Source: Actinomycetes bacterium (GTDB lineage Bacteria > Actinomycetota > Actinomycetes > Actinomycetales > Microbacteriaceae). From it: a DNA stretch of 21,872 nucleotides. The notes beneath the pieces were generated by a model. The model did not search any database. It had not been told where the DNA came from and saw only the letters and a program-made list of their open reading frames with translations. Both the position numbers and the translations under genes were made by a program. Numbering within the stretch: position 1 is the stretch's first letter; each line of letters starts with the position of its first letter. Location of the stretch: contig JAEXHA010000182.1 of the NCBI GenBank assembly GCA_023450335.1, positions 1-21,872 of the forward strand. The letters are read 5' to 3'. Shown one piece after another: positions 14,211 to 21,572 of the stretch.

Positions 14211-14295
14211 CCTCGCCCCGCAGCGCTCCGGCATCCCGCCGGCAGCGCCGGCCGGCACGCGATCCTCACGACCACCAGACAGAAAGCACTCCGTC

Positions 14296-14787
14296 ATGCA
14301 CACCCTCACCGAGAAGGACATCCGCGCGTCCTTCGTCAACGCCTCGCAGCGCGAGCGCACCACCCTCACCCTTCCCGCCGATCTGGCCGACCTCGACTGG
14401 GACAGCCGCGACTTCCTCGGCTGGCGCGACGCGAAGTTCGCCCTGCAGGGGTACATCGTCGTTCCCGTCGACGGCGACCTCATCGGCGTGCTGCTGCGTC
14501 AATCCGAGCAGCGAGCCCGCTCGCGGCCGCAGTGCTCGTGGTGCGAAGACGTGACGCTGCCCAACGACGTCGTTTTCTTCAGCGCGAAGCGCGCCGGCAA
14601 GGCCGGCCGCATCGGGGACACCGTGGGCACGCTCGCGTGCGCGCATTTCGAATGCCCGCGCAACGTGCGCACCCTGCCGCCCCTGGCCTACCCCGGGTTC
14701 GACCGCGAGGCCGCGCGCGACCGGCGCATCGCCGCGCTGCGGCAGAACGTCGTGAACTTCGCGCGCGACATCCGCGACAGCCGGTGA
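14296..14787 (+). CDS. FBP/FusB-type treble-clef zinc-finger protein (EF-G binding family)
   Basis: This 163-residue protein resembles the actinobacterial FBP family, related to the C-terminal zinc finger of staphylococcal FusB/FusC, which bind EF-G and release ribosomes stalled by fusidic acid. The treble-clef metal site is visible as C80 and C83 in QCSWCEDV and C115 and C120 in ACAHFECPRNVR. The N-terminal half includes DLDWDSRDFLGWRDAKFALQ and a strand pair YIVVPVDGDLIGVLLRQ. The C-terminal helix (about 135-163) is Arg-rich. A role as a translation or elongation-factor accessory protein is inferred from the family; fusidic acid resistance is not shown. The start has only a weak AGAAAG upstream, so translation may depend on the leader. 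It converges on the GH15 gene. Confidence 0.85.
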   Translation: MHTLTEKDIRASFVNASQRERTTLTLPADLADLDWDSRDFLGWRDAKFALQGYIVVPVDGDLIGVLLRQSEQRARSRPQCSWCEDVTLPNDVVFFSAKRAGKAGRIGDTVGTLACAHFECPRNVRTLPPLAYPGFDREAARDRRIAALRQNVVNFARDIRDSR

Positions 14788-14844
14788 GGGCGTGGATGCC
14801 GGGGTGACGACGTGGATGCCGGGGTGACGCGGCATCCGGCCCTC
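14786..14844. terminator. Inverted repeat terminator spanning both convergent stop codons, with a tandem 20-bp repeat in its loop
   Basis: GAGGGC-GT-GGATGCCG (14786-14801) pairs with CGGCATCC-G-GCCCTC (14830-14844), 14 pairs with a small bulge. The FBP stop overlaps the left arm and the GH15 stop overlaps the right arm. Bases 14791-14810 and 14811-14830 are a tandem duplication (19 of 20 identical) of a unit containing GGATGCCGGGGTGACG. The structure can serve both strands as a terminator. Confidence 0.7.
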
Positions 14845-16636
14845 AGCGCCGCCGGGACGTGCCCTCGGGTCGCCCGGCCAGGGCGTCGGCGGCGCGCACC
14901 AGCGCGAGGTGCGAGAACGCCTGCGGGGTGTTGCCGACGTGCCGGAGGTTCGTGACGTCGTACTCCTCGCTCAGCAGCCCGACGTCGTTGGTCAGATCGC
15001 ACAGCCGCTTCATGAGCGCGGCGGCGTCGGCATCGCGGCCGGTCGCGGCGTACTGCTCGACGAGCCAGAACGAGCAGGCCAGGAACGGATGCTCGTCACC
15101 GGCCAGCCCATCGACGCCGGTCTCGGTGCGGTAGCGCAGCAGCAGGCCGTCGCGCATGAGCTCGCGCTCGATGGCGTCGACGGTCGCGAGCATGCGGGGG
15201 TCGTCGTGCGCGCAGTACCCAACCTCGGGCAGCAGCAGCAGCGACGCGTCGAGCGCGTCCGACCCGTAGTACTGCACGAAATGGCCCCGCTCGGGGTGCA
15301 CGCCGTGGGTGTCGATCTCGGTGCGCAGGTGGTCGCGCCAGCGGACCCAGGTGTCGACGTCGCCTTCCAGACCCGACTCGGTCACCGCGCGCACGCCGCA
15401 GTCGAGCGCTGCCCACATCATGACGCGCGAATGGGTGAATCGCTGCGGTTCGCCGCGGATCTCCCACATGCCGTGGTCGAGCCAGTCGATCGTGGCGACC
15501 ACGCGGTCGATGAGCGCCCGCTGCAGGGGCCACGAGAACGTCGTCTCCTCCAGCCCCGCCGCGCGCGCGGCCTCCAGGGCGAGCAGCACCTCGCCCAGCA
15601 CATCGCCCTGGAACTGCGAGACAGCCCCGTTGCCGATGCGCACCGGCCGTGAGTCGGCGTAGCCGGGCAGGCTGTCGATCGTCCGCTCGGCCAGGTCGCG
15701 CTCACCGGCCAGGCCGTACATGATCTGCACGTCGGCGGGATCTCCGGCCACGGCTCGCAGCAGCCAGCCGCGCCAGCGCTCCACGACGCCGAGGAACCCG
15801 TGCACGATGAGCGCCTCGAGGGTCAGCGCCGCGTCGCGCAGCCACACGTAGCGGTAATCCCAGTTGCGCTCTCCCCCGAACTCCTCGGGCAGCGAGGTCG
15901 TCGCGGCGGCCACGATGCCGCCCGTGTCGGCGTGGCTGAGCGCATTGAGCACGAGCAGCGATCGGACGACGGTGTCGTGGTGCGGTCCGGAGTACTCGAT
16001 GCGGCCGGCCCAGTCCTGCCACCACGCGACGGTCGCCTCGTGCACGGCCTCGACGTCGAAACGCTCGGGCACCGCCAGGTGTGAGGGGAACCACGTCATC
16101 GTCAGATCGATCGCGTCGCCGGCGGCGACGGTGAGCGTGCCGCGGTGGCTGTTGCCGTCGGCGTGCAGCGCCGCCCCGCGCACGACGACGGCGCCGGGTC
16201 CGAGCACGGCCAGCAGCGCCGGCCCGTCCGGTTCGGAAACCTTGCGCACCCAGGGAATGCCGCGGGCGTAGTCGAAGCGCAACCACACCCGGGTCTCGAA
16301 CTCCACCGTTCCCGACACCCCGACGATGCGGCGCACCACGTCGGTGCGGCCGCCGTCGAGCGGCATGAAGTCGTGCACCTCGGCCACGCCCTCGCCGGTG
16401 CGCCACCGGCTGATGAGCACGAACGTGTCGCCGTCGTAGCGGCGCGTGACCTCGGCATCCACGTCGGTCGGGCGCAGCTGCCAACTGCCGTGGTTCTCGT
16501 CTCCGAGCAGAGCGCCGAACACCGACGGCGAGTCGTAGCGTGGCAGGCAGAGCCAGTCGATGTCGCCGGCGCGCGACACCAGTGCCGCCGTGCGTCGGTT
16601 GCTGAGCAGGGCGTAGTCCTCGATCGGCGCAGCCAT
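14843..16636 (-). CDS. Glycoside hydrolase family 15 protein (trehalase/glucoamylase-like)
   Basis: A 597-residue cytoplasmic (no signal peptide) enzyme. The N-terminal domain (1-215) begins with the family hallmark PIEDYALLSNRRTAALVSR and DIDWLCLPRYDSPSVFGALLG; the (α/α)6 barrel carries NWDYRYVWLRDAALTLEAL (258-276), the general-acid Glu in HGMWEIRGEP (E392), and the general-base region GLLSEEYD (553-560), then NTPQAFSHLALVRAA (569-583). Mycobacterial members hydrolyse trehalose; others cleave α-glucans, so glucose release is the safe statement. The ATG at 16636 is chosen from homologues; a TTCACA-N17-CACCAT pair six bases before it suggests a leaderless start, though GTG at 16639 is adjacent. 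It is divergent from the zwf-like gene, which would act on the glucose 6-phosphate formed later. Confidence 0.92.
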   Translation of the reverse strand: MAAPIEDYALLSNRRTAALVSRAGDIDWLCLPRYDSPSVFGALLGDENHGSWQLRPTDVDAEVTRRYDGDTFVLISRWRTGEGVAEVHDFMPLDGGRTDVVRRIVGVSGTVEFETRVWLRFDYARGIPWVRKVSEPDGPALLAVLGPGAVVVRGAALHADGNSHRGTLTVAAGDAIDLTMTWFPSHLAVPERFDVEAVHEATVAWWQDWAGRIEYSGPHHDTVVRSLLVLNALSHADTGGIVAAATTSLPEEFGGERNWDYRYVWLRDAALTLEALIVHGFLGVVERWRGWLLRAVAGDPADVQIMYGLAGERDLAERTIDSLPGYADSRPVRIGNGAVSQFQGDVLGEVLLALEAARAAGLEETTFSWPLQRALIDRVVATIDWLDHGMWEIRGEPQRFTHSRVMMWAALDCGVRAVTESGLEGDVDTWVRWRDHLRTEIDTHGVHPERGHFVQYYGSDALDASLLLLPEVGYCAHDDPRMLATVDAIERELMRDGLLLRYRTETGVDGLAGDEHPFLACSFWLVEQYAATGRDADAAALMKRLCDLTNDVGLLSEEYDVTNLRHVGNTPQAFSHLALVRAADALAGRPEGTSRRR

Positions 16637-16681
16637 CACCCCATGGTGGCAAACCCCCTGTCCGATGTGAACCCACCGCGT

Positions 16682-16687
16682 TACGTT
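16682..16687 (+). promoter_or_regulatory. Predicted -10 box of the zwf-like gene (leaderless)
   Basis: TACGTT is followed by GAGGGC and the ATG. It is nearly the same as the kinase promoter (TACGTT then TGAGGG then ATG). TGTCCG at 16659-16664, 17 bases upstream, is the same hexamer found upstream of the kinase -10 box and may be a weak -35. The whole GH15-zwf divergent gap is only 57 bases. Confidence 0.55.
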
Positions 16688-16693
16688 GAGGGC

Positions 16694-18058
16694 ATGACCG
16701 GCGACACCACGCTCGTGATCCTCGGCGCATCGGGCGACCTGACCTCGCGCCTCCTCCTTCCCGCGCTCGGGCAGCTGCTGCAGCGAGAACCCGAGCGGCG
16801 GCTCCGCCTGCACGGCGCCGCAATGGAGGACTGGAGCGATGACCGGTGGCAGCAGGTGGTGCGCGCCTCGTTCGCCTCGGTCGGCGCCGAGGCCGCATTC
16901 GCGCACGTGAGCGCCACGACCTACCGGCGGGCCGACATCACCGCCGCGGCCGATCTCGAGTCTGTGCTGCGGGATGCCGGGGATCGGCCCATCCTCTACT
17001 TCGCCGTACCGCCCGCCGTCACCGCGCGGGCCTGCGCCGCGCTCACCGACATCTCGGTGCCGGGCCAGACCCTGCTCGCGCTGGAGAAGCCGTTCGGCGA
17101 CGATGAGGACAGCGCCCGCGCGCTGAACAAGCTGCTCACACAGATCGTGCCCGAGGAGCAGGTGTTCCGCATCGACCACTTCCTCGGCCGGTCGACGGTC
17201 TTGAACCTGCTGGGCGCCCGGTTCGCGAACCGGCTGCTCGAGCCGGTGTGGTCGGCCGAGCACATCGCCTCGGTGGTGATCCGCTACGACGAGACGCTCG
17301 GGCTGGAGGGGCGGGCCGGCTACTACGACCATGCGGGCGCACTCGTCGACATGCTGCAGAGCCACCTGCTGCAGGTCATGGCGGTGCTCGCGATGGAGCC
17401 CCCGGCGACCCTCAGCGAGCGCGACCAGCGCGACGCGCGGTGCGCGGTGCTGCGCGCCACACGCCTGTGGCAGGACGACCCGGTCGCCGCGTCACGGCGT
17501 GCCCGGTACACGGCCGGGGTCGTGCAGGGTTCCGACGTGCCCGCCTACGTCGCCGAACCTGGGGTCGACCCGGCCCGGCAGACCGAGACGCTTGCCGAGA
17601 TGACCTGCGAGATCCGCTCGGCACGGTGGGCGGGAGTGCCGTTCACGCTGCGGTCGGGCAAGGCGATCGGCGCACGGCACACCGAGATCGTGGTGCGGTT
17701 CCGCCCGGTGCGGCACCTGCCCGACGGGTTCGGCGGCTCGGCCGAAGGTTCGGTGCTGCGGTTCACGCTGGGACCGGATGAGATGTCGCTCGAGCTCAAC
17801 ATCAACGGACCGGGTGACCCGCTGCGCCTCGACCGGGCGGCCCTGGTCGCGCAGCTGGGCGAAGGTCAGCTGCTGGCCTACGGCGAGGTGCTCTCGGGCA
17901 TCCTCGACGGCGACGCCGCCCTGGCGGTGCGGGGAGATGCCGCCGAGGAGAGCTGGCGGATCGTGCAGCCCGTGCTCGACGCCTGGCGGCGCGGCGACGT
18001 GCCGATGGACGAGTACCCGGCCGGGTCGGGCGGGCCCGCCTCATGGGCGGCGCTGTGA
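16694..18058 (+). CDS. zwf: Glucose-6-phosphate dehydrogenase family protein (divergent)
   Basis: A 454-residue member of the G6PD family, which oxidises glucose 6-phosphate with NADP+ or NAD+ at the head of the oxidative pentose phosphate pathway. The dinucleotide fold starts VILGASGDLTSRL (8-20); LLALEKPFGDD is at 127-137; the substrate motif is RIDHFLGRSTVLNLLGARFA (159-178); GYYDHAGALVDMLQSHLLQV is at 209-228. It is shorter than the usual 480-515 residues. Two lysines that bind the sugar phosphate in classical enzymes are replaced: GDLxxRK has become GDLTSRL (L20), and DHYLGK has become DHFLGR (R166). His161 is kept. It may therefore be a paralogue with altered substrate or weak activity. 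Divergent from GH15; a large hairpin follows. I use zwf as a family label. Confidence 0.85.
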   Translation: MTGDTTLVILGASGDLTSRLLLPALGQLLQREPERRLRLHGAAMEDWSDDRWQQVVRASFASVGAEAAFAHVSATTYRRADITAAADLESVLRDAGDRPILYFAVPPAVTARACAALTDISVPGQTLLALEKPFGDDEDSARALNKLLTQIVPEEQVFRIDHFLGRSTVLNLLGARFANRLLEPVWSAEHIASVVIRYDETLGLEGRAGYYDHAGALVDMLQSHLLQVMAVLAMEPPATLSERDQRDARCAVLRATRLWQDDPVAASRRARYTAGVVQGSDVPAYVAEPGVDPARQTETLAEMTCEIRSARWAGVPFTLRSGKAIGARHTEIVVRFRPVRHLPDGFGGSAEGSVLRFTLGPDEMSLELNINGPGDPLRLDRAALVAQLGEGQLLAYGEVLSGILDGDAALAVRGDAAEESWRIVQPVLDAWRRGDVPMDEYPAGSGGPASWAAL

Positions 18059-18065
18059 GCTGACG

Positions 18066-18108
18066 GCGCGGCGGGACTCCCCGGGCGCCCGGGCGTCTCC
18101 CGCCGCGC
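18066..18108. terminator. Bidirectional terminator between zwf and clpB
   Basis: GCGCGGCGGGA (18066-18076) pairs with TCCCGCCGCGC (18098-18108), and inside it CCCGGGC and GCCCGGG (18080-18093) make a second perfect 14-bp palindrome. The very stable nested stem sits between the two convergent stop codons and can act on either strand. Confidence 0.8.
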
Positions 18109-18113
18109 GCCGG

Positions 18114-20321
18114 CTATTCGTCCAGCAGCTCGGCCTCGATCACCTCGTCGTCGGGTGTGGATGCCGGGGGCGCGCCCTCGCTCGTCAGCACCAATTGCGA
18201 GCCGTCGGCGGCCACGTCCACCCGGACGATGTCGCCGTCGTGCACACCGCCCGACAGCAGCGCCATGGCGAGGCGGTCCTGGATCTCGGACTGGATGAGG
18301 CGACGCAGCGGCCGTGCCCCGAACAGCGGGTCGTAGCCGCGCTCGGCCAGCCACGCCCGCGCGTCGGGGGTGACGGCGAGGGTGAGCCGGCGATCCTTGA
18401 GACGCCGCTGCAGCGTGTCGACCGACAGCTCCACGATCTGGGCGAGGTCGTCTTGGCTCAGCGCCTGGAACATCACGATGTCGTCCAGGCGGTTGAGGAA
18501 CTCGGGGCGGAACGCCTGCCGCACCAGCGCCATGACCTGCTCGCGCTTGGCGTCCACCGACAGGGTCGGGTCGATGAGGATCGGAGAGCCCAGGTTGCTG
18601 GTGAGCACGAGGATCGTGTGGGTGAAGTCGACGGTGCGGCCCTGCCCGTCGGTGAGACGCCCGTCATCCAGCACCTGCAGGAGGATGTCGAACACCTCGG
18701 GGTGGGCCTTCTCGACCTCGTCGAGCAGCACGACCGAGTACGGCCGCCGGCGCACAGCCTCGGTGAGCTGACCGCCCTGCTCGAACCCGATGTAGCCGGG
18801 AGGGGCACCCACGAGCCGTGCGACCGAGTGCTTCTCGCCGTACTCGCTCATGTCGATGCGTACCATCGCGCGCTCGTCGTCGAAGAGGAACTCGGCCAGC
18901 GCCTTGGCCAACTCGGTCTTGCCGACGCCGGTGGGGCCCAGGAACAGGAACGAACCGGTCGGACGGTTCGGGTCGCTGATGCCTGCGCGTGAGCGACGCA
19001 CCGCGTCGGAGACCGCCTTCACCGCGTCCTTCTGGCCGATCAGGCGCTTGCCGAGCTCGGCTTCGAGGTGCACGAGCTTCTCGCTCTCGCCCTGGAGCAG
19101 CCGGCCCACGGGGATGCCGGTCCAGGCGGCGATGACTGCGGCGATGTCTTCGTCGGTGACCTGTTCGTTGACCATGCGCTCTTCGGCCGGATCCTGCTCG
19201 GCCCGCTCGGCGGCCGCGACCTCCTGCTCGAGACGCTTGATGGTCTCGTATTCGAGCTTCGATGCACGGGCGTAGTCGGCCTCGCGCAGCGCCCGGTCGC
19301 GGTCGGTGTAGGCCTGATCGAGCTGCTTCTTGAGGTCACCGACGCGATTGAGGCCGGCGCGTTCGCGCTCCCACCGCGCCTCGAGGACCTGCAGCTCCGC
19401 ATTCGCGGCATCCATCTGCTCGCGAAGGGTCGCGAGCCGCTCTTTGGACGCGTCATCCTTCTCCTTCTTCAGCGCGAGCTCTTCCAGCCGCATGCGGTCG
19501 ACCTGGCGGCGCAGCTGGTCGATCTCGACGGGGCTCGAATCGATCTCCATCTTCAGGCGGCTCATCGCCTCGTCGATGAGGTCGATCGCCTTGTCGGGCA
19601 GCTGCCGTGACGGGATGTACCGGTTCGACAGCGACGCGGCCGCCACGAGGGCGCTGTCGCTGATGGTCACGCCGTGGTGCGCTTCGTACCGACCCTTGAG
19701 CCCCCGCAGGATCGCGATGGTGTCCTCGACGCTGGGCTCGCCGACGTAGACCTGCTGGAAGCGGCGCTCGAGCGCGGCATCCTTCTCGATGAACTCGCGG
19801 TACTCGTCGAGGGTGGTGGCGCCGATGAGGCGCAGCTCACCGCGGGCGAGCATGGGCTTGAGCATGTTCGATGCCGCGACCGACCCCTCGCCGCCCCCGG
19901 CGCCCATCAGGGTGTGCAGCTCGTCGATGAACGTGATGACGCGCCCCTCGGACTCGGTGATCTCCTTGAGCACGCTCTTGAGTCGCTCTTCGAACTGGCC
20001 GCGGTACATGGCACCGGCTACGAGCGCCGAGATGTCGAGGGCGATGAGCTCTTTGTTCTTGAGGGACTCGGCGACGTCGCCCGCGACGATGCGCTGCGCG
20101 AGCCCTTCGACGACGGCGGTCTTGCCGACGCCGGGCTCACCGATGAGCACGGGGTTGTTCTTGGTGCGACGGGTCAGCACCTGGCTGACGCGGCGGATCT
20201 CACTGTCGCGCCCGATGACGGGGTCGAGCCCACCCTGCCGGGCGCGGTCGGTGAGGTTGATGCCGAATTGCTCGAGGGCGCTGGACTGCTCCTCCTGCCC
20301 CGGCGTAGGTTGCGCGTTCAT
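18114..20321 (-). CDS. clpB: ClpB-type AAA+ disaggregase lacking the N-domain
   Basis: ClpB hexamers thread aggregated proteins through a central pore with the help of DnaK. This 735-residue chain has two AAA+ modules: Walker A GEPGVGKT (61-68) and Walker B FIDE (131-134), then GPTGVGKT (462-469) and VVLLDE (530-535); pore loops contain MYRG (105-108) and GYIG (509-512). A coiled-coil middle domain runs from about 265 to 385, which distinguishes ClpB from ClpA and ClpC. The roughly 140-residue Clp_N substrate domain is absent: the chain starts MNAQPTPGQEEQSSALEQFG just before NBD1, and the DNA upstream is promoter. AGGAG lies seven bases before the ATG. No ClpP-binding IGF loop was seen. A HAIR operator upstream predicts HspR repression and heat induction. 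Confidence 0.95.
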   Translation of the reverse strand: MNAQPTPGQEEQSSALEQFGINLTDRARQGGLDPVIGRDSEIRRVSQVLTRRTKNNPVLIGEPGVGKTAVVEGLAQRIVAGDVAESLKNKELIALDISALVAGAMYRGQFEERLKSVLKEITESEGRVITFIDELHTLMGAGGGEGSVAASNMLKPMLARGELRLIGATTLDEYREFIEKDAALERRFQQVYVGEPSVEDTIAILRGLKGRYEAHHGVTISDSALVAAASLSNRYIPSRQLPDKAIDLIDEAMSRLKMEIDSSPVEIDQLRRQVDRMRLEELALKKEKDDASKERLATLREQMDAANAELQVLEARWERERAGLNRVGDLKKQLDQAYTDRDRALREADYARASKLEYETIKRLEQEVAAAERAEQDPAEERMVNEQVTDEDIAAVIAAWTGIPVGRLLQGESEKLVHLEAELGKRLIGQKDAVKAVSDAVRRSRAGISDPNRPTGSFLFLGPTGVGKTELAKALAEFLFDDERAMVRIDMSEYGEKHSVARLVGAPPGYIGFEQGGQLTEAVRRRPYSVVLLDEVEKAHPEVFDILLQVLDDGRLTDGQGRTVDFTHTILVLTSNLGSPILIDPTLSVDAKREQVMALVRQAFRPEFLNRLDDIVMFQALSQDDLAQIVELSVDTLQRRLKDRRLTLAVTPDARAWLAERGYDPLFGARPLRRLIQSEIQDRLAMALLSGGVHDGDIVRVDVAADGSQLVLTSEGAPPASTPDDEVIEAELLDE

Positions 20322-20349
20322 TCACTCTCCTGAAGTTCGTCGACCCAAA

Positions 20350-20370
20350 CTTGAGTCCGCTTGACTCAAC
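20350..20370. promoter_or_regulatory. HAIR operator (HspR-binding site) of clpB
   Basis: CTTGAGT (20350-20356), seven bases, ACTCAAC (20364-20370) matches the known HAIR consensus CTTGAGT-N7-ACTCAAG at 13 of 14 fixed positions, and flanking AAA/TTT extends the symmetry. It lies 28-49 bases upstream of the clpB ATG. In Streptomyces and mycobacteria HspR binds such sites and represses dnaK and clpB until heat shock. No hspR gene is in the window. Confidence 0.9.
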
Positions 20371-20429
20371 TTTATCACCGCCCCGCACATCCGCGCGACC
20401 CGCCCGCTCTCGCGAGCCCCACCCCTCAC

Positions 20430-20511
20430 GCGAGCCGCCCAGCTTTGTCCGAACCGCCCACTTCTGGACGGCACAAAGCTGGGCGGCTCGTACGGAGGTA
20501 GGCGGCTCGCG
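20430..20511. repeat. Complete copy (B) of the 82-bp palindromic intergenic repeat
   Basis: CGAGCCGCCCAGCTTTGT (20431-20448) and ACAAAGCTGGGCGGCTCG (20473-20490) form a perfect 18-bp inverted repeat around a 24-base loop containing CTGGACGG. A second GGCGGCTCGCG (20501-20511) can pair instead with CGCGAGCCGCC (20429-20439), so two folds compete. It lies 25 bases after the stop of the GlxA-type regulator (minus strand). The rest of the 165-base gap up to the HAIR site holds nothing else recognised. Confidence 0.85.
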
Positions 20512-20535
20512 GGCGTGGACCCGCGGGCGGGGGCG

Positions 20536-21501
20536 TCAGGAGGCGAGTGCTGTCTGGCAGGAGAAGCGCGCGCGGTAGGCGGTCGGCGTCGTCCCCAGGG
20601 TGCGGCTGAAGTTCTGGCGGAGGACGGCGGCCGAGCCGAAACCGCACTCGTAGGCAATGGCATCCAGCCCCAAGTCGGTCTGCTCGAGCAGCCGCTGCGC
20701 GTGGATGAGACGCTGCCGCGCCAGCCACGCCGCCGGCGTCGTCCCCAGGTCGGCTTTGAATCGGCGGGCGAAGGTGCGCGGCGACATATGGGCGCGCGCG
20801 GCGAGCTGGTCGACGGTGAGATCCTGGCGGAGGTTGGCGAGCATCCAGTCGGTGACCGGCGCCAGCGACTGCGACGGCGAGACCGGCAGCGGCGTGGCGA
20901 TGAACTGCGCCTGTCCGCCGTCGCGCTGGGGCGGAACGACCATGCGCCGCGCGATCGTGTTGGCCATCTCGGCGCCGAGTTCGAGGCGCAGCAGGTGCAG
21001 GCAGGCGTCGAGGCCGGCGGCCGTGCCGGCGCTGGTGATAATCCGGCCGTCCTGCACGTAGAGCACATTGGGGTCGACCTCGATCGCGGGGTACATCTGC
21101 GCCATCGTGGCCGCGTACAGCCAGTGCGTTGTGGCCCGGCGGCCGTCGAGCACGCCGGCAGCGGCCACGGCGAAGGCGCCGCTGCACACCGTGAGCACCC
21201 ACGCGCCGCGGGCCACGGCCCGCTGGACCACCGCGATGGTGCGCGGATCGACCCGGTGCCACGATTCGCGCGGGATCGGGGTGATGACGACCAGGTCGGC
21301 CTCATCGGCGAACGTGAGGTCGTCGGTGACGTTGATCGAGAAACCGATGTTGCTCGGCACCGCCCCGGGGTCGGGCGCGACAACGCGGAAGTCGAAGTTC
21401 GGGATGCCGTCGTCTTTGCGATCCAGCCCGAACGCCTCGCAGGCGAGTCCGAACTCGAAAGGGGCGAAGCCGGGGTGAACAACACAAGCGACCGTATGCA
21501 T
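20536..21501 (-). CDS. GlxA-type transcriptional regulator (DJ-1/PfpI + AraC domains)
   Basis: A 321-residue regulator. Residues 1-175 are a DJ-1/PfpI-like amidotransferase fold: VVHPGFAPFEFGLACEAFG at the start and the nucleophile-elbow-like TVCSGAF with C106, then ITSAGTAAGLDACLHLL. Residues 220-315 are the two AraC helix-turn-helix motifs: DQLAARAHMSPRTFARRFK and IAYECGFGSAAVLRQNF, then the usual GTTPTAYRARF. Such proteins often control small-molecule, choline/betaine, quaternary amine or nitrogen metabolism; the ligand is not readable here. The ATG at 21501 follows a TATGAT -10 box by seven bases and matches family N-termini; GTG at 21519 or ATG at 21513 would add four to six residues. 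It is divergent from a 38-residue membrane peptide gene across a 71-base gap with a perfect palindrome. Confidence 0.92.
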   Translation of the reverse strand: MHTVACVVHPGFAPFEFGLACEAFGLDRKDDGIPNFDFRVVAPDPGAVPSNIGFSINVTDDLTFADEADLVVITPIPRESWHRVDPRTIAVVQRAVARGAWVLTVCSGAFAVAAAGVLDGRRATTHWLYAATMAQMYPAIEVDPNVLYVQDGRIITSAGTAAGLDACLHLLRLELGAEMANTIARRMVVPPQRDGGQAQFIATPLPVSPSQSLAPVTDWMLANLRQDLTVDQLAARAHMSPRTFARRFKADLGTTPAAWLARQRLIHAQRLLEQTDLGLDAIAYECGFGSAAVLRQNFSRTLGTTPTAYRARFSCQTALAS

Positions 21502-21508
21502 GGCAGAA

Positions 21509-21565
21509 ATCATACTCACATGTGCAGTCCTGCCACTAGTGGCATGATCAGGTTGAGCATAGCGT
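21509..21565. promoter_or_regulatory. Symmetric divergent promoters around a TGCCACTAGTGGCA palindrome
   Basis: The perfect 14-bp palindrome TGCCACTAGTGGCA is at 21531-21544. On the left, minus-strand TATGAT (21509-21514) is the regulator -10 box; on the right, TAGCGT (21560-21565) is the small gene's -10 box. Each is about 25 bases from the palindrome centre, so the palindrome occupies the -35 region of both. Further TGGCAG half-sites lie at 21501-21506 and 21568-21573, over each start codon. Confidence 0.6.
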
Positions 21566-21572
21566 TCCTGCC

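Noticed and set aside
14207..14554. 115-residue frame overlapping the leader stop as ATGA
   Set aside because: Ser/Pro/Arg/Thr-rich shadow of the FBP gene in another frame, although the ATGA overlap looks like coupling.
16637..17365. N-terminal extension of the GH15 frame on the minus strand
   Set aside because: It is antisense to the start of the zwf-like gene and lacks GH15 sequence; homologues start at PIEDYAL.
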